NCBI GenBank assembly: GCA_041653935.1
Contig: JBAZEO010000005.1
Coordinates: 1 to 64,000 of the forward strand
DNA length: 64,000 nucleotides
Reading direction: 5' to 3'
Source of the DNA: JAYEHL01 sp041653935
Lineage (GTDB): Bacteria; Chloroflexota; Dehalococcoidia; E44-bin15
In this document: positions 27,198 through 35,164 of the stretch, piece by piece
Position numbering within the stretch: the first letter of the stretch is position 1
Layout of the letters: every line of letters starts with the position of its first letter
Position numbers and translations under genes: made by a program
Notes under the pieces: model-generated
Database searches by the model: none
What the model was told of the DNA's origin: nothing
Seen by the model: only the letters and a program-made list of their open reading frames with translations

Positions 27198-27491
27198 GGG
27201 ATTTTCATCAGCTCTTGTGTTTGTAGTTTTCCCGGGTGATAATAATAAGTTTTTGAGCAGCACATCAACGGGCATTAGAGTAAGCATCCCCTGTGCTGAT
27301 ATGTATTGTGATTCGGGCGATTATGTGGAAAGAACGACGGTGTGGGAATTTCAGCGGATAACAAAACGGTGATGGTTCAGGTTGCACTGGAAGGAAAATT
27401 CCGGACCGCCACGGACAATTAAACGCCAAGCAGGAATTTCCAGATGGGGTTGAACCGTTCCAGTTCCTCAATTGGCACCATAATTACTTTT

Positions 27492-27539
27492 CGATGTCAT
27501 AATTATTTGAAAGTTATAACATCCCGATGTCATAACTTT
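27492..27539 (-). promoter_or_regulatory. Operator-like inverted repeat with extra half-site
   Basis: 27510-27539 is an inverted repeat with 14-bp arms (AAAGTTATAACATC / GATGTCATAACTTT, one mismatch, CC between). A further half-site GATGTCATAATTA lies at 27493-27505. The layout is typical of an autoregulated toxin-antitoxin promoter. The minus-strand frame it would serve starts at 27482 (MVPIEELERFNPIWKFLLGV) and stops after 20 codons, so the regulated gene seems lost. The remaining sequence 27290-27490 shows no other gene. Confidence 0.45.
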
Positions 27540-27549
27540 TAAAAAAATC

Positions 27550-27748
27550 TACAACCGGGATTGCAATAAAGACCGGGCTCCATTTCCGGGACTTCTGTGT
27601 GGGCACCAGGTCCGGGTTGTTCCTCTCGCGGGAGATTCTGGCTATCACCGGCATCACCATCACCGGGAACGGTGTACCGGGCAAAGGCGCCCGGTTTGAG
27701 ATCACGGTGCCGAAAGGAATGTACCGGTTCGGTAAGGGACCGGAATGA
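27550..27748 (+). pseudogene. Histidine-kinase 3' end remnant A
   Basis: Reads SGLFLSREILAITGITIT, GNGVPGKGARFEITVPKG, MYRFGKGPE and a TGA at 27746-27748. This is the C-terminal G-box end of a TRHDI-type kinase. Upstream bases still align, out of frame, with the ...RGFGKNTGLGLFLS coding sequence. About 65 bp after the stop are shared with the remnant at 30305. No other part of the kinase remains. Confidence 0.8.
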
Positions 27749-27900
27749 GCAGCACGTTACGACCTGCCGTGCATTTTCCTGCGAAAACACAAAAGGTGTG
27801 GTCAGATGGGATCTGGTCTGTTATATGTTCATGAGAGGTTTAATACTACAAACAGAACAATATCATGTCATCAAAGGAGAAAACTGGAGTAAGTCGAGCA

Positions 27901-28161
27901 ATGGGAGATATCTGTCTGAAGATTCCGGAGCAGATCGTAAATGTGATCCGCTTTCCTCCCGGAGATATGGAGAGCGAACTAAAAAAGGAACTGGCGCTTG
28001 CATTGTACCAGCGAGGCGTGTTAACCTCAAGGAATGCAAGCATACTTGCTGGATTGGGTCGCTGGCAATTCAATGATCTGCTTAAGACGCGAAAGATACC
28101 CCGGCATTACACGGAGCGGGATCTCACTGAAGATATCGAATATGCCCATAGTCATCAGTGA
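27901..28161 (+). CDS. UPF0175 family antitoxin
   Basis: 86 residues from ATG 27901 (MGDICLKIPEQIVNVIRFPP...); an upstream ATG at 27865 would add 12 residues. Contains the family pattern LKKELALALYQRGVLT, SRNASILAGLGRWQFNDLLK and a C-terminal tail predicted to bind the toxin. UPF0175 proteins are the antitoxins of DUF3368 PIN-like toxins, and the next gene, overlapping by 20 nt, is such a toxin. Confidence 0.8.
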   Translation: MGDICLKIPEQIVNVIRFPPGDMESELKKELALALYQRGVLTSRNASILAGLGRWQFNDLLKTRKIPRHYTERDLTEDIEYAHSHQ

Positions 28162-28654
28162 CTCATCCACATTGATCAACCTGGCAGGTATTGGCAGGTT
28201 GTATCTGCTGCATGAGATGTTTGGGCAGGTAATAATTCCTCATTCGGTATGGGATGAGGTTGTCCTCAGTGGTGACACACTGCCCGGTGCTTCGGAAGTC
28301 CGAAAAGCACGCGATAGTGGATAGATTTCCATACAAAAACCCGTTAACACAGCCGTAATTAATCTGTTGGATTTGGATTTACACCGTGGCGAATCCGAAG
28401 TTATTGCTCTTGCTATTGAACAGAATGCAGATCTGATCCTTCTGGATGAAACAGATGCACGGCAGGTTGCAGCAACATTTGGTCTGAAAAAGACGGGTGT
28501 AATCGGTATCCTGATCAAGGCGAGAGTAGAGGGAAAGATCGGCTCACTTCGTCTTGAACTAAACAACCTTATAGATACTATGGGTTTTTTCATCGATGAC
28601 GGGCTGTACCGCCAGGCACTTTTGTCAGTAAATGAAATTGACGATACTGGATGA
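28142..28654 (+). pseudogene. DUF3368 PIN-like toxin interrupted by TAG
   Basis: From ATG 28142: MPIVISDSSTLINLAGIGRL... to RKARDSG, then TAG at 28322-28324, then ISIQKPVNTAVINLLDLDLH..., ILLDETDARQVA, VIGILIKARVEGKI and a TGA at 28652. The frame is otherwise open for 170 codons with the PIN-like acidic residues (ISDSSTLI, HRGESEVIAL, LLDETDAR). Related proteins commonly have Trp at the stop position (SGWI), so TGG to TAG is likely. The toxin should be inactive unless the stop is suppressed. Confidence 0.8.
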
Positions 28655-28825
28655 ATATTCTTATCGATAATCCCGCAGCCAACGGGATGCCGTGGCAGTG
28701 TCATGGGAAAATGGTGTATTGCCGAACCTCTCATAACCCGAATTAATCGCATCAATCTTTGAGCGCCGGGTACCTGTCAGCATATCATCCTTGATCAAGA
28801 TATATTCGCCCGGGCTCTCCCGTAC

Positions 28826-28935
28826 CACGGGAGATCCTCGCAATCACCGGCATCACGATCACTGAGAACGACACGCCGGGTAAAGGCGCCCGGTTTGAGA
28901 TTACGGTGCCAAAGGGTGGGTACCGGGTAATATAA
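28826..28935 (+). pseudogene. Histidine-kinase 3' end remnant B
   Basis: Reads REILAITGITITENDTPG, KGARFEITVPKGGYRVI, TAA. It is a kinase C-terminal end with no upstream body. It follows the UPF0175/DUF3368 pair and precedes the DUF4143 ATPase. The stretch 28661-28825 holds a minus-strand frame ending TATASRWLRDYR that I cannot assign. Confidence 0.75.
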
Positions 28936-28980
28936 CCCACAGAATAGTTTCACAAAAACAAAAAAAAGGAAAACTACTAA

Positions 28981-29020
28981 CTGCTAATGAGTAACTTTTA
29001 TCAATTCTGCTAATTAGTAA
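28981..29020 (+). promoter_or_regulatory. Direct-repeat operator before the DUF4143 ATPase
   Basis: CTGCTAATGAGTAA (28981) and CTGCTAATTAGTAA (29007) are 13/14 identical and end just before the ATG at 29026. No ribosome-binding site is visible, so the mRNA may be leaderless. The repeats could bind a regulator or be part of the promoter. Confidence 0.45.
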
Positions 29021-29025
29021 TTAGT

Positions 29026-30300
29026 ATGGTATCTACAGAGCTCCTGCGGCATCTCGTTGTCCAGCAGAAGAGCCAGATCGAAAAGGGTGGCTCATTTGTC
29101 GAACGGTCGATCTTAAAGCAGGTCCTCGATGCATTTTCCGACAACAGGGTGCTGATCCTTACCGGGATACGGAGATGCGGCAAATCCACGCTCTTAAAAC
29201 AGATCATGCGGACCAAAACCCGGTACTGTTATGTCAATTTCGAAGACGAACGGCTGCTTGGTTTCCGTGCAGAAGAGTTCGAGAGCCTCAATGAAGTCTT
29301 AATGGAAGTGTATGGGACTCCGGTAACCTACTTCTTCGATGAAATCCAGAACATCGACAAGTTCGAAACATTTGTCCGTCGGCTCCAGGACGAAGGAAAA
29401 AAAGTCGTCATCACCGGTTCGAATGCGTCCCTCTTAAGTAAGGAGTTCGGCACGCGGCTCACGGGAAGATACAAGCTCTTCGAAGTATATCCGTTCTCCT
29501 TTGTCGAATTCCTCCGCACAAAAAAGATCAGTGTGAAAAAACGTGCGAAAGATTCCCTGTATAGTGCGGAAGAGCGGGTAAAACTGAAAACGGCATTTGC
29601 CACGTATGTTGAAAGTGGCGGAATGCCGGAGTACCTCAAAAACCAGGACAATGAATACATAAAAACGCTCTATGACAACATCATTTACCGGGATATCATC
29701 GCACGGTACTCCATCCGGAGACAGCGGCTCGTTCGGGAACTTGTAGGAATCCTTGCATCTGCCATCTCGCTTCCTTTTACCTACAACTCCTTAAAAACAA
29801 GTCTCGGGCTTAAAAATGCCATCACGGTCAAGGAATACATCACCTACTTAAGCGGAGCATATCTCTTCTTTGAACTGCTGCGGTTTGATTACTCGGTAAA
29901 AAAACAACTGAATTCCCCGAGGAAGTGCTATATTATTGATACAGCGTTTTCCCTCATTGGAGGGTTTTCCCTCTCCCCCAATAAAGGACGACTCCTGGAA
30001 AATATCGTATTTATTGAACTCAGGCGCAGGGGCAATGAAGTATATTATTATTCCAAAAACCGGGAATGTGATTTTATAACAAAAGACGGGAGGAGAATAT
30101 CCGGGGCAATCCAGGTGTGCCATGAATTGAATGATGAGAACATGGACCGGGAAACTGAAGGTCTCATTGAAGCGATGTCTGCCCTGAACGTAAACGAGGG
30201 GTTGATCCTGACAAGTGACCAGGAGGAACGCCGGACTTACGGGGAGACCACTATCATCATAAAACCCGTCTGGAAATGGCTTCTGGAAGGAAGTACATGA
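29026..30300 (+). CDS. AAA+ ATPase with DUF4143 domain
   Basis: 424 residues. Walker A LTGIRRCGKSTLLKQ near residue 45-60, Walker B TYFFDEIQNI, sensor VVITGSNASLLSKE, then the DUF4143 C-terminal domain (GGMPEYLKN, PRKCYIIDTAFSLIGGFS, GRLLENIVFIELRRRGNEVY with the nuclease-like E...ECDF...). These AAA_14/DUF4143 proteins are abundant in methanogen accessory regions, and their role is not settled; defence or conflict functions have been suggested. Single gene, full length, flanked by kinase remnants B and C. Confidence 0.88.
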   Translation: MVSTELLRHLVVQQKSQIEKGGSFVERSILKQVLDAFSDNRVLILTGIRRCGKSTLLKQIMRTKTRYCYVNFEDERLLGFRAEEFESLNEVLMEVYGTPVTYFFDEIQNIDKFETFVRRLQDEGKKVVITGSNASLLSKEFGTRLTGRYKLFEVYPFSFVEFLRTKKISVKKRAKDSLYSAEERVKLKTAFATYVESGGMPEYLKNQDNEYIKTLYDNIIYRDIIARYSIRRQRLVRELVGILASAISLPFTYNSLKTSLGLKNAITVKEYITYLSGAYLFFELLRFDYSVKKQLNSPRKCYIIDTAFSLIGGFSLSPNKGRLLENIVFIELRRRGNEVYYYSKNRECDFITKDGRRISGAIQVCHELNDENMDRETEGLIEAMSALNVNEGLILTSDQEERRTYGETTIIIKPVWKWLLEGST

Positions 30301-30304
30301 GTTT

Positions 30305-30505
30305 TGGGTTATACCTGATGCGGGAGATCCTTGCTATCCCGGTCATTACAATCACCGAAAACAGTGTACCGGGCACAGGCGCCCGGTTTGAGATCACCGT
30401 GCCGAAAGGAATGTACCGGTTCGGTAAGGGACCGGAATGAGCAGCACGTTACGACCTGCCTTGCATTTTACCGCGAACACACAAACGGCGTGGGCAGAGG
30501 GGATA
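30305..30505 (+). pseudogene. Histidine-kinase 3' end remnant C
   Basis: Reads LMREILAIPVITITENS, VPGTGARFEITVPKGMYRF, GKGPE and a TGA at 30438-30440. The following ~65 bp (from GCAGCACGTTACGACCTGCC) match those after remnant A. It begins right after the stop of the DUF4143 gene. Confidence 0.8.
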
Positions 30506-30549
30506 TCAGGTACCTGGCAGCATTTTTGTGTGACCGCCATTCATGACAC

Positions 30550-31932
30550 TCACCCGCCAATCCCAAGATCAGACAGATCCCGGACAAAATATCCCTCGCG
30601 AGACAGCACTTCCTTCCCTTCAATCGTCCGTGCAGCAACACCAAGCGTCATCTGCCCGGAAAGTCCTTTCACAAGCGGGCATTTCTTTTTTAGTACAGAC
30701 AGGATCTTACGGGCTTCAGACAGGGTGAGATCCCGGTTTTTGATCTCTACCGCAAGGTTCCCGGCATGTCCCAGTGCAAGAAGATCGATCTCAATTCCCC
30801 TCCGGTTCCACCATCCACCGATACGCTCGTAACTGGGTGCAAGTTCCCGTGCGAGAAGTTTTTTTACCATCTCTTCAAACGCCCAACCGGAGAATGCCCC
30901 CCATTCTGATAATATCCGTTCTTTTATGCGATCATACTGACCACTCTGGTACATACTCATGTTCCGGTAGATATACCGGGCATAGAACCGGAAGAAATTA
31001 TCCGCGAAAAGATACCGCCCCATCTTCGAGCGCGTCTCCTGTTCGGTGACGGGAACCCGGTACTCAATGATCCCGAGTTGATCTACAAGATCCTTGAGAT
31101 ACGGGGGAAGTGAGGTCGGACCAAGATGGGTAAAATCGGCAATCTCCTTCTGGGCGCACTTCCCTTCTGCGATTGCCGCGAGGATCTCGTAGTAGGTTGC
31201 ATGCTCCTTCCCGAACTCCTCGATAAGCACATCGCTCATGTCGTGGCGGAGTGGGGCAAGTTCATCGAGAACCAGTCGTTCAAGTGCACTTTTCAGATCG
31301 GTGCACCCGTATTTCGCAAGAACCGTGTAATAGTAGATAGTCCCGCCGAACAAAAGATACAAATCAACCTGTTCAGACAGGCTGTTCACACCAATGTCGG
31401 TAAGGATGGGAAGGCATTCTTTTGGTCCGAACGGTTGCAGAATGAGGATGTTATCTGCCCGCTTGAACAGTGGATCATCACCCGATAAAATGATCTTTTT
31501 TATCATCCCAACCGAAGAACCGGAGATAACGAGAAACAAGCGGGAGTCCCCTCCCTTCAGATCCCAGTATCGCTGCATCTGGGAGAAAAACGACGGGTGA
31601 ATCTTCTGGAATCGCTGGAACTCATCGAATACAACGATGAGGTGCCGGTCATAGGTGAAGAGAAATTCGAGCAGGGATTCCGGTGTGTCAATCCGTATGT
31701 GTTCGGGCAGATCCAGAACTGCCGAGGTATAATTCCCAAATTCCTCCATCAAAATGTCGATAGACTTGTTCGGGTCAACATAAAAGTACAGGGCTTTTTT
31801 ATCCCGGGAGAATTCCCGGATCAGTTCTGTCTTTCCAACACGCCGCCTACCCGTAATGACAAGAAACGAGGGTGCAGCGCCACACAGGTGCTCCATGAGC
31901 TGCAATTCCTTCTCCCGGTCATAGAACTTCAT
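30550..31932 (-). CDS. Archaeal ATPase with DUF234 domain
   Basis: 460 residues from ATG 31932 (MKFYDREKELQLMEHLCG...). The open frame extends upstream but crosses the palindrome and a repeat, so I reject longer starts. Walker A VITGRRRVGKTELIRE, Walker B LIVVFDEFQRF, sensor LFLVISGSSVGMI, winged-helix region KEIADFTHLGPTSLPPYL, and a C-terminal DUF234 restriction-fold-like domain (GWAFEEMVKKLL, EIDLLALGHAGNLAVEIKN with D-E-K residues). Same ATPase_2/DUF234 family found in many archaeal islands. Function unproven. It lies on the opposite strand to its neighbours. Confidence 0.88.
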   Translation of the reverse strand: MKFYDREKELQLMEHLCGAAPSFLVITGRRRVGKTELIREFSRDKKALYFYVDPNKSIDILMEEFGNYTSAVLDLPEHIRIDTPESLLEFLFTYDRHLIVVFDEFQRFQKIHPSFFSQMQRYWDLKGGDSRLFLVISGSSVGMIKKIILSGDDPLFKRADNILILQPFGPKECLPILTDIGVNSLSEQVDLYLLFGGTIYYYTVLAKYGCTDLKSALERLVLDELAPLRHDMSDVLIEEFGKEHATYYEILAAIAEGKCAQKEIADFTHLGPTSLPPYLKDLVDQLGIIEYRVPVTEQETRSKMGRYLFADNFFRFYARYIYRNMSMYQSGQYDRIKERILSEWGAFSGWAFEEMVKKLLARELAPSYERIGGWWNRRGIEIDLLALGHAGNLAVEIKNRDLTLSEARKILSVLKKKCPLVKGLSGQMTLGVAARTIEGKEVLSREGYFVRDLSDLGIGG

Positions 31933-31947
31933 AGTAATTATAGATGT

Positions 31948-31969
31948 AATGATTATAGATATAATCATT
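31948..31969 (-). promoter_or_regulatory. Perfect palindrome upstream of the DUF234 ATPase
   Basis: AATGATTATA and TATAATCATT are perfect 10-bp inverted arms separated by GA, 16 bp before the start codon. Likely an operator overlapping the TATA box (TATAAT/TTATA within the arms), suggesting self-regulation. Confidence 0.55.
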
Positions 31970-31990
31970 CTTGTTGCCGTTTCACCAAAA

Positions 31991-32200
31991 ATGAAGATTA
32001 GCCCGTGATTGACCCTCTCATGAATCCTGTCCCGTGCCGCCACCAGCGGCAAAATTCTCCCGTAGCCACAAGTTAAAATTGGTAGAGGACGGAAAAGGAG
32101 CAAAGAGCGCGGAGCGAGATCATTAAAGCCTGATATACGAAAACGGCATGCCCGGCACAGGCGACCGGTTCGAGATTGGTGTGCCGGTAATGGATACGGG
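31991..32200 (+). repeat. Direct repeat R1: kinase promoter joined to kinase tail
   Basis: The first ~150 bp (ATGAAGATTAGCCCGTGATT...) match the region upstream of the kinase at 35726. The last ~45 bp encode ENGMPGTGDRFEIGVPVM, the kinase C-terminal end. The whole kinase body is missing between them. A near copy, R2, lies at 33121-33350. Confidence 0.75.
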
Positions 32201-32227
32201 AGGTGCAAGACCGGCGGGATACTTCAT

Positions 32228-32578
32228 TCATTTTCTGGATTCTTCATTTTTAAGGATATGATGGATCTCCCTCTTCAGAGAGGGAATTTTGTTGGTGCAG
32301 TTATCCCAGAGAATTGTTGGTTTGATACCGAAATATGCATGAGTTAATACATCGCGGAAACCGGCGATCTTCTTCCAGTCCGTTCCAGCATATCGCTCTT
32401 TTAGTTCGGGGGGAAGATTCTTGATCGCCTCACCAATCACTTCGAAGTTCCGTATGACTGCATCCTTTCGCCTCCTGTCAGCGACAAACACATCATATGA
32501 TATGCCGGTAATATCCTGTTCGATGTTGTCTATCGCTTCAAGGATGTCATCGAGGTATTGGAGAACCGTTCTATGCAT
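32228..32578 (-). CDS. hepT: HepT-like HEPN ribonuclease toxin (DUF86)
   Basis: 116 residues from ATG 32578, overlapping the mntA stop by 8 nt. Four-helix HEPN protein with the active-site motif RDVLTH (R-x4-H) and the upstream RNFEVIGEAIKNLP typical of DUF86. HepT toxins cut RNA and are silenced when MntA adds AMP to a Tyr near the R-x4-H motif (here THAYFG). Intact. Confidence 0.88.
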   Translation of the reverse strand: MHRTVLQYLDDILEAIDNIEQDITGISYDVFVADRRRKDAVIRNFEVIGEAIKNLPPELKERYAGTDWKKIAGFRDVLTHAYFGIKPTILWDNCTNKIPSLKREIHHILKNEESRK

Positions 32579-32855
32579 AGACAACTTCTCCGAGTATATA
32601 CTCCCTGAGCCTTTTCTTGATCGCCCCCGTCATCACGAGATCCACTTTCCTCCCGAACAGTTCTTCGAGATAGAACTTGCAGTCCATATAATGATCGAAC
32701 GTCTCCTGCCCTTCCTGAAAGGTGACTAGCACATCCACGTCACTCTCCGGTCGTCCCTCTCCGCGAATGAATGAACCAAAAATACCGATCTCTGCAACAC
32801 CAAACCGTTCTTTTACGATCGATTCATGCTTACGGAGCAATCCAAGTGCGTCCAT
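32571..32855 (-). CDS. mntA: MntA-like minimal nucleotidyltransferase antitoxin
   Basis: 94 residues from ATG 32855 (MDALGLLRKHESIVKERFG...). Nucleotidyltransferase core IGIFGSFIRGEGRPESDVDV with the GS-x-DxD pattern, then VDLVMTGAIKKRLREYI. Partner of the HepT toxin encoded next, which it neutralises by AMP transfer in studied systems. The start lies very close to AT-rich promoter-like sequence, so possibly leaderless. Confidence 0.87.
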   Translation of the reverse strand: MDALGLLRKHESIVKERFGVAEIGIFGSFIRGEGRPESDVDVLVTFQEGQETFDHYMDCKFYLEELFGRKVDLVMTGAIKKRLREYILGEVVYA

Positions 32856-33006
32856 GTCTATTATTGTAGTATTGTCATGCTCACTCTTAATGTTGCGGTC
32901 ATGAGATTCGGGTCTGCTACCTCCGGCACGCACGATTGAATCACTGAGGCGGCAGCACAGTTCAAAGCAGAGAAACCGGCTTGTCTCAGAGCTGTTCCTT
33001 ACGAGG

Positions 33007-33110
33007 ACTTACGCAGAATGATTCTGCATATTAAATTTGGCAACTTCTGAATGTAATTCATTATGCAAATATACTAAATCCCGTTATCTGAATGGTTTAA
33101 CCGCGTAAGT
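33007..33110. mobile_element. Possible small MITE-like element
   Basis: ACTTACGC (33007-33014) and GCGTAAGT (33103-33110) are perfect 8-bp inverted ends around a 104-bp AT-rich stretch without a gene. Next to the left end GCAGAAT-G-ATTCTGC (33013-33027) forms a hairpin. The GACTTACGC-type end resembles insertion-sequence termini, but no transposase or clear target duplication is seen. Speculative. Confidence 0.3.
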
Positions 33111-33120
33111 TCTGGGGATT

Positions 33121-33350
33121 ATGAAAGTTAGCCCGTGATTGACCCTCTCCTGAATCCTGTCCCGTGTCGCAACCCACGGCAACATTCCCCCAAATGCCAG
33201 ACGTAAACATTTGAATAGGACGGAACAGGAGCAAAGAGCGGGGAGCGAGATCATTAAAGCCTGATATGCGAAAACGGCTTGCCTGGCACAGGCGCCCGGT
33301 TTGAGATCACGGTGCCGAAAGGAATGTACCGGTTCGGTAAGGGACCGGAG
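33121..33350 (+). repeat. Direct repeat R2: kinase promoter joined to kinase tail
   Basis: Near copy of R1 about 1.1 kb away in the same orientation. It goes on further into the kinase end (GARFEITVPKGMYRFGKGPE) and into sequence shared with the 3' flanks of the kinases at 35726 and 50468 (GAGTGCCGGGATCAATCCGG near 33375). R1 and R2 bracket the HepT/MntA pair. Confidence 0.75.
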
Positions 33351-33420
33351 GAAAATAAACCGGAAAAAAAACGAGTGCCGGGATCAATCCGGGGAGAATC
33401 CGAGTTTATACGTGGCTTGA

Positions 33421-33766
33421 CTATTTTAGGTCCGGAATTACCGATTTGAGATCTAAGTCACGCAGAAGCCGATTCAATGAGGCGATCTTCAGGTACAATT
33501 GTGAAACTCGTTTCAACCTCATTACAAATCTCTTCTGAAACAGAGGGATTTGCGAGTCTTGTTGATACTGCCGCAATCTCAATAATGCCACAACGAGGAA
33601 GGAAAACCTCAATTCCATGATCATCGAGAACAGCAAGTAGTGCTACGCATGATTTGTGGGTTTTTAATTCACAGGAATAGGTTTTCCCAGCAGGACTATG
33701 TGATGGTGAGAAGAGTGCTTTTATGATAACTGATGTATCAATCACACAGGAAGAAAAATTATTCAT
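33421..33766 (-). pseudogene. PIN-domain toxin, C-terminally truncated
   Basis: Starts at ATG 33766 (MNNFSSCVIDTSVIIKALFS...), overlapping the antitoxin stop. The first PIN Asp (VIDTSVI) and the middle acidic residue (GIIEIAAV) are present. The frame stops at 33458 after 102 residues (LIESASA), before the third and fourth PIN acidic residues. A shifted frame carries on for ~12 codons (RDLDLKSVIPDLK). Usual length is 130-150 residues, so the 3' part has been lost, probably by frameshift and deletion. Confidence 0.65.
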
Positions 33767-33962
33767 CTCTCATTCTTCTCCGGTTTGCGAGGAGCAGTTG
33801 ATCAATGTCTTCCTTTGCCTCCGGCTCTCCGAATTTTTTTACATACTCTGAAAACTTTTTACGGATTACAACTTCCACCCGGGTATGTTCCGGTAGACTC
33901 ACCGGATCTTCAAGTACCAGCATACCGTCTTTGTATACTGCATACGCTTTGATCGCGGACAC
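33759..33962 (-). CDS. AF2212/DUF104-like antitoxin
   Basis: 67 residues from a GTG at 33962 (VSAIKAYAVYKDGMLVLEDP...), with VEVVIRKKFSEYVKKFGEPE and a helical C-terminus. The start pattern ...YKDGMLVLEDPVSLPEHTRV is that of AF2212-like (DUF104) antitoxins that neutralise PIN toxins. The PIN gene follows with overlapping start and stop, forming a vapBC-like operon. Confidence 0.65.
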   Translation of the reverse strand: MSAIKAYAVYKDGMLVLEDPVSLPEHTRVEVVIRKKFSEYVKKFGEPEAKEDIDQLLLANRRRMRDE

Positions 33963-34089
33963 ACAATCATCCCAGAAACAATTGTTCTCACACACTAATA
34001 GCCGGGTATAAAAGATAATGATTGCGATTGAAGTGAATGGGTTGGCATCATGAGCGTCTCATCGTGTGACGGGTTTATAGTTACACACC

Positions 34090-34345
34090 CGTATACCGGG
34101 GGAATGGCAGATGCGGGCAGTCCGTGTCGAAGTCGATCCCAAAAATCCTGAGATCTTCGCTGACCGGCTCTTCGAGAAGGTTTTCTACAACCTGATTGGC
34201 AATGCACTCCGCTAGGGGGGGTGCAGTGATGAAGACCATCCGGGTCCCATCTCAGGATATCGACACGGCACTCACGATCCTCTACATGGATGACGGCGTG
34301 GGGGATCTCCGCAGAGGACAAAAAGCACCTCTTCACGACTTTAGC
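34090..34345 (+). pseudogene. Histidine-kinase ATPase-domain remnant D
   Basis: Reads MRAVRVEVDPKNPEIFADRL, FEKVFYNLIGNALR, then stop. In shifted frames it goes on with MKTIRVPSQDIDTALTILYM, DDGVGD and a broken RGQK...LHDF. It aligns with the HATPase of the kinases at 35726 and 38638. Several frameshifts and a stop make it non-functional. It ends before the GLGLFLS box. Confidence 0.75.
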
Positions 34346-34430
34346 CCAGTATGAGATTGGACGGTAGTGTATTTTCGATGCCGCATGATGACGCCACTGA
34401 AATAACTGCCAATCCATGTTCGTATATGAT

Positions 34431-34844
34431 TTATTGTGCTTCTATCTCATTCTCATCGAGCAGTTTCTTCACGAGAGCCGAATCAAGATATGCCCTGACC
34501 TCAACAATCTTTTCATTTTCAAACCTGCATACCCAGCAATAGCGGTTGTTGAAGGGAGCTCCGTTTCGTGCCATGGAGAGCGCTTCCAGCTCAACGGCAG
34601 CAATCTCACCGGATACTATGACATTTGTCACCCGCAGTTTTACGCCATCACGAAGAACCCTGTTGAGCCGCCCGAATGTGCTTCGGACAAATGTCTCACG
34701 GTTATGATACGTGCCTGCGAGCGGGTGCGTTCCCATCACCGTCCAACACACATCAGTGGCAACGTGACGGAAAAATCTCTCCGAGTGTCCATTCTCCAGA
34801 TGTGCGAATAATGAGCGTACATTTTTCACGGTAACAGATTTCAT
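34431..34844 (-). CDS. NTF2/SnoaL-like protein
   Basis: 137 residues. The pattern NVRSLFAHLENGHSERFFRH, GTHPLAGTYHNRETFVRS and VCRFENEKIVEVRAYLDSAL is that of the SnoaL/ketosteroid-isomerase-like (NTF2) fold. Such proteins bind or isomerise small molecules; the substrate is not predictable here. Intact single gene in a region of debris. Confidence 0.75.
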   Translation of the reverse strand: MKSVTVKNVRSLFAHLENGHSERFFRHVATDVCWTVMGTHPLAGTYHNRETFVRSTFGRLNRVLRDGVKLRVTNVIVSGEIAAVELEALSMARNGAPFNNRYCWVCRFENEKIVEVRAYLDSALVKKLLDENEIEAQ

Positions 34845-34914
34845 AAGAATTTCCGAATAGTGGATGCTCAGTATTGGTTTTTATGATAATCTACATTCTG
34901 TTTATCGGTATCAA

Positions 34915-35160
34915 TCACAAGCCGAAGAGCTTCTTTTTCTCTTTCCATGTGTCATCCCGTATTCCCGAAAAAGCTGTCATATCCTTATCATCAAGTGCGA
35001 TCACATCAACACTTTTGGTGAATAGCATCCATTTCAGGTGCTCTTCTGCAATGATAGTATTGAGCCTCTCGATAAGACCAGGCAATGGAAGAACATCTGG
35101 GACATCGAGGACATCTCTGTCATGTGTATACCATTCTTTTTTAAGGGCTCTTCTCCAATT
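34915..35160 (-). pseudogene. Fragment of an unknown gene
   Basis: Open minus-strand frame of ~80 codons from a stop near 35163: WRRALKKEWYTHDRDVLDVP, DVLPLPGLIERLNTIIAEEH, LKWMLFTKSVDVIALDDKDM, TAFSGIRDDTWKEKKKLFGL, TGA. No proper start codon. The composition is protein-like, so this is probably the C-terminal remnant of a longer gene. Family not recognised. Confidence 0.45.
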
Positions 35161-35164
35161 TTAG

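Noticed and set aside
32228..32855. HepT/MntA as a complete mobile element
   Set aside because: No transposase or integrase is present; the flanking repeats are kinase pieces, so only a recombination cassette is claimed.
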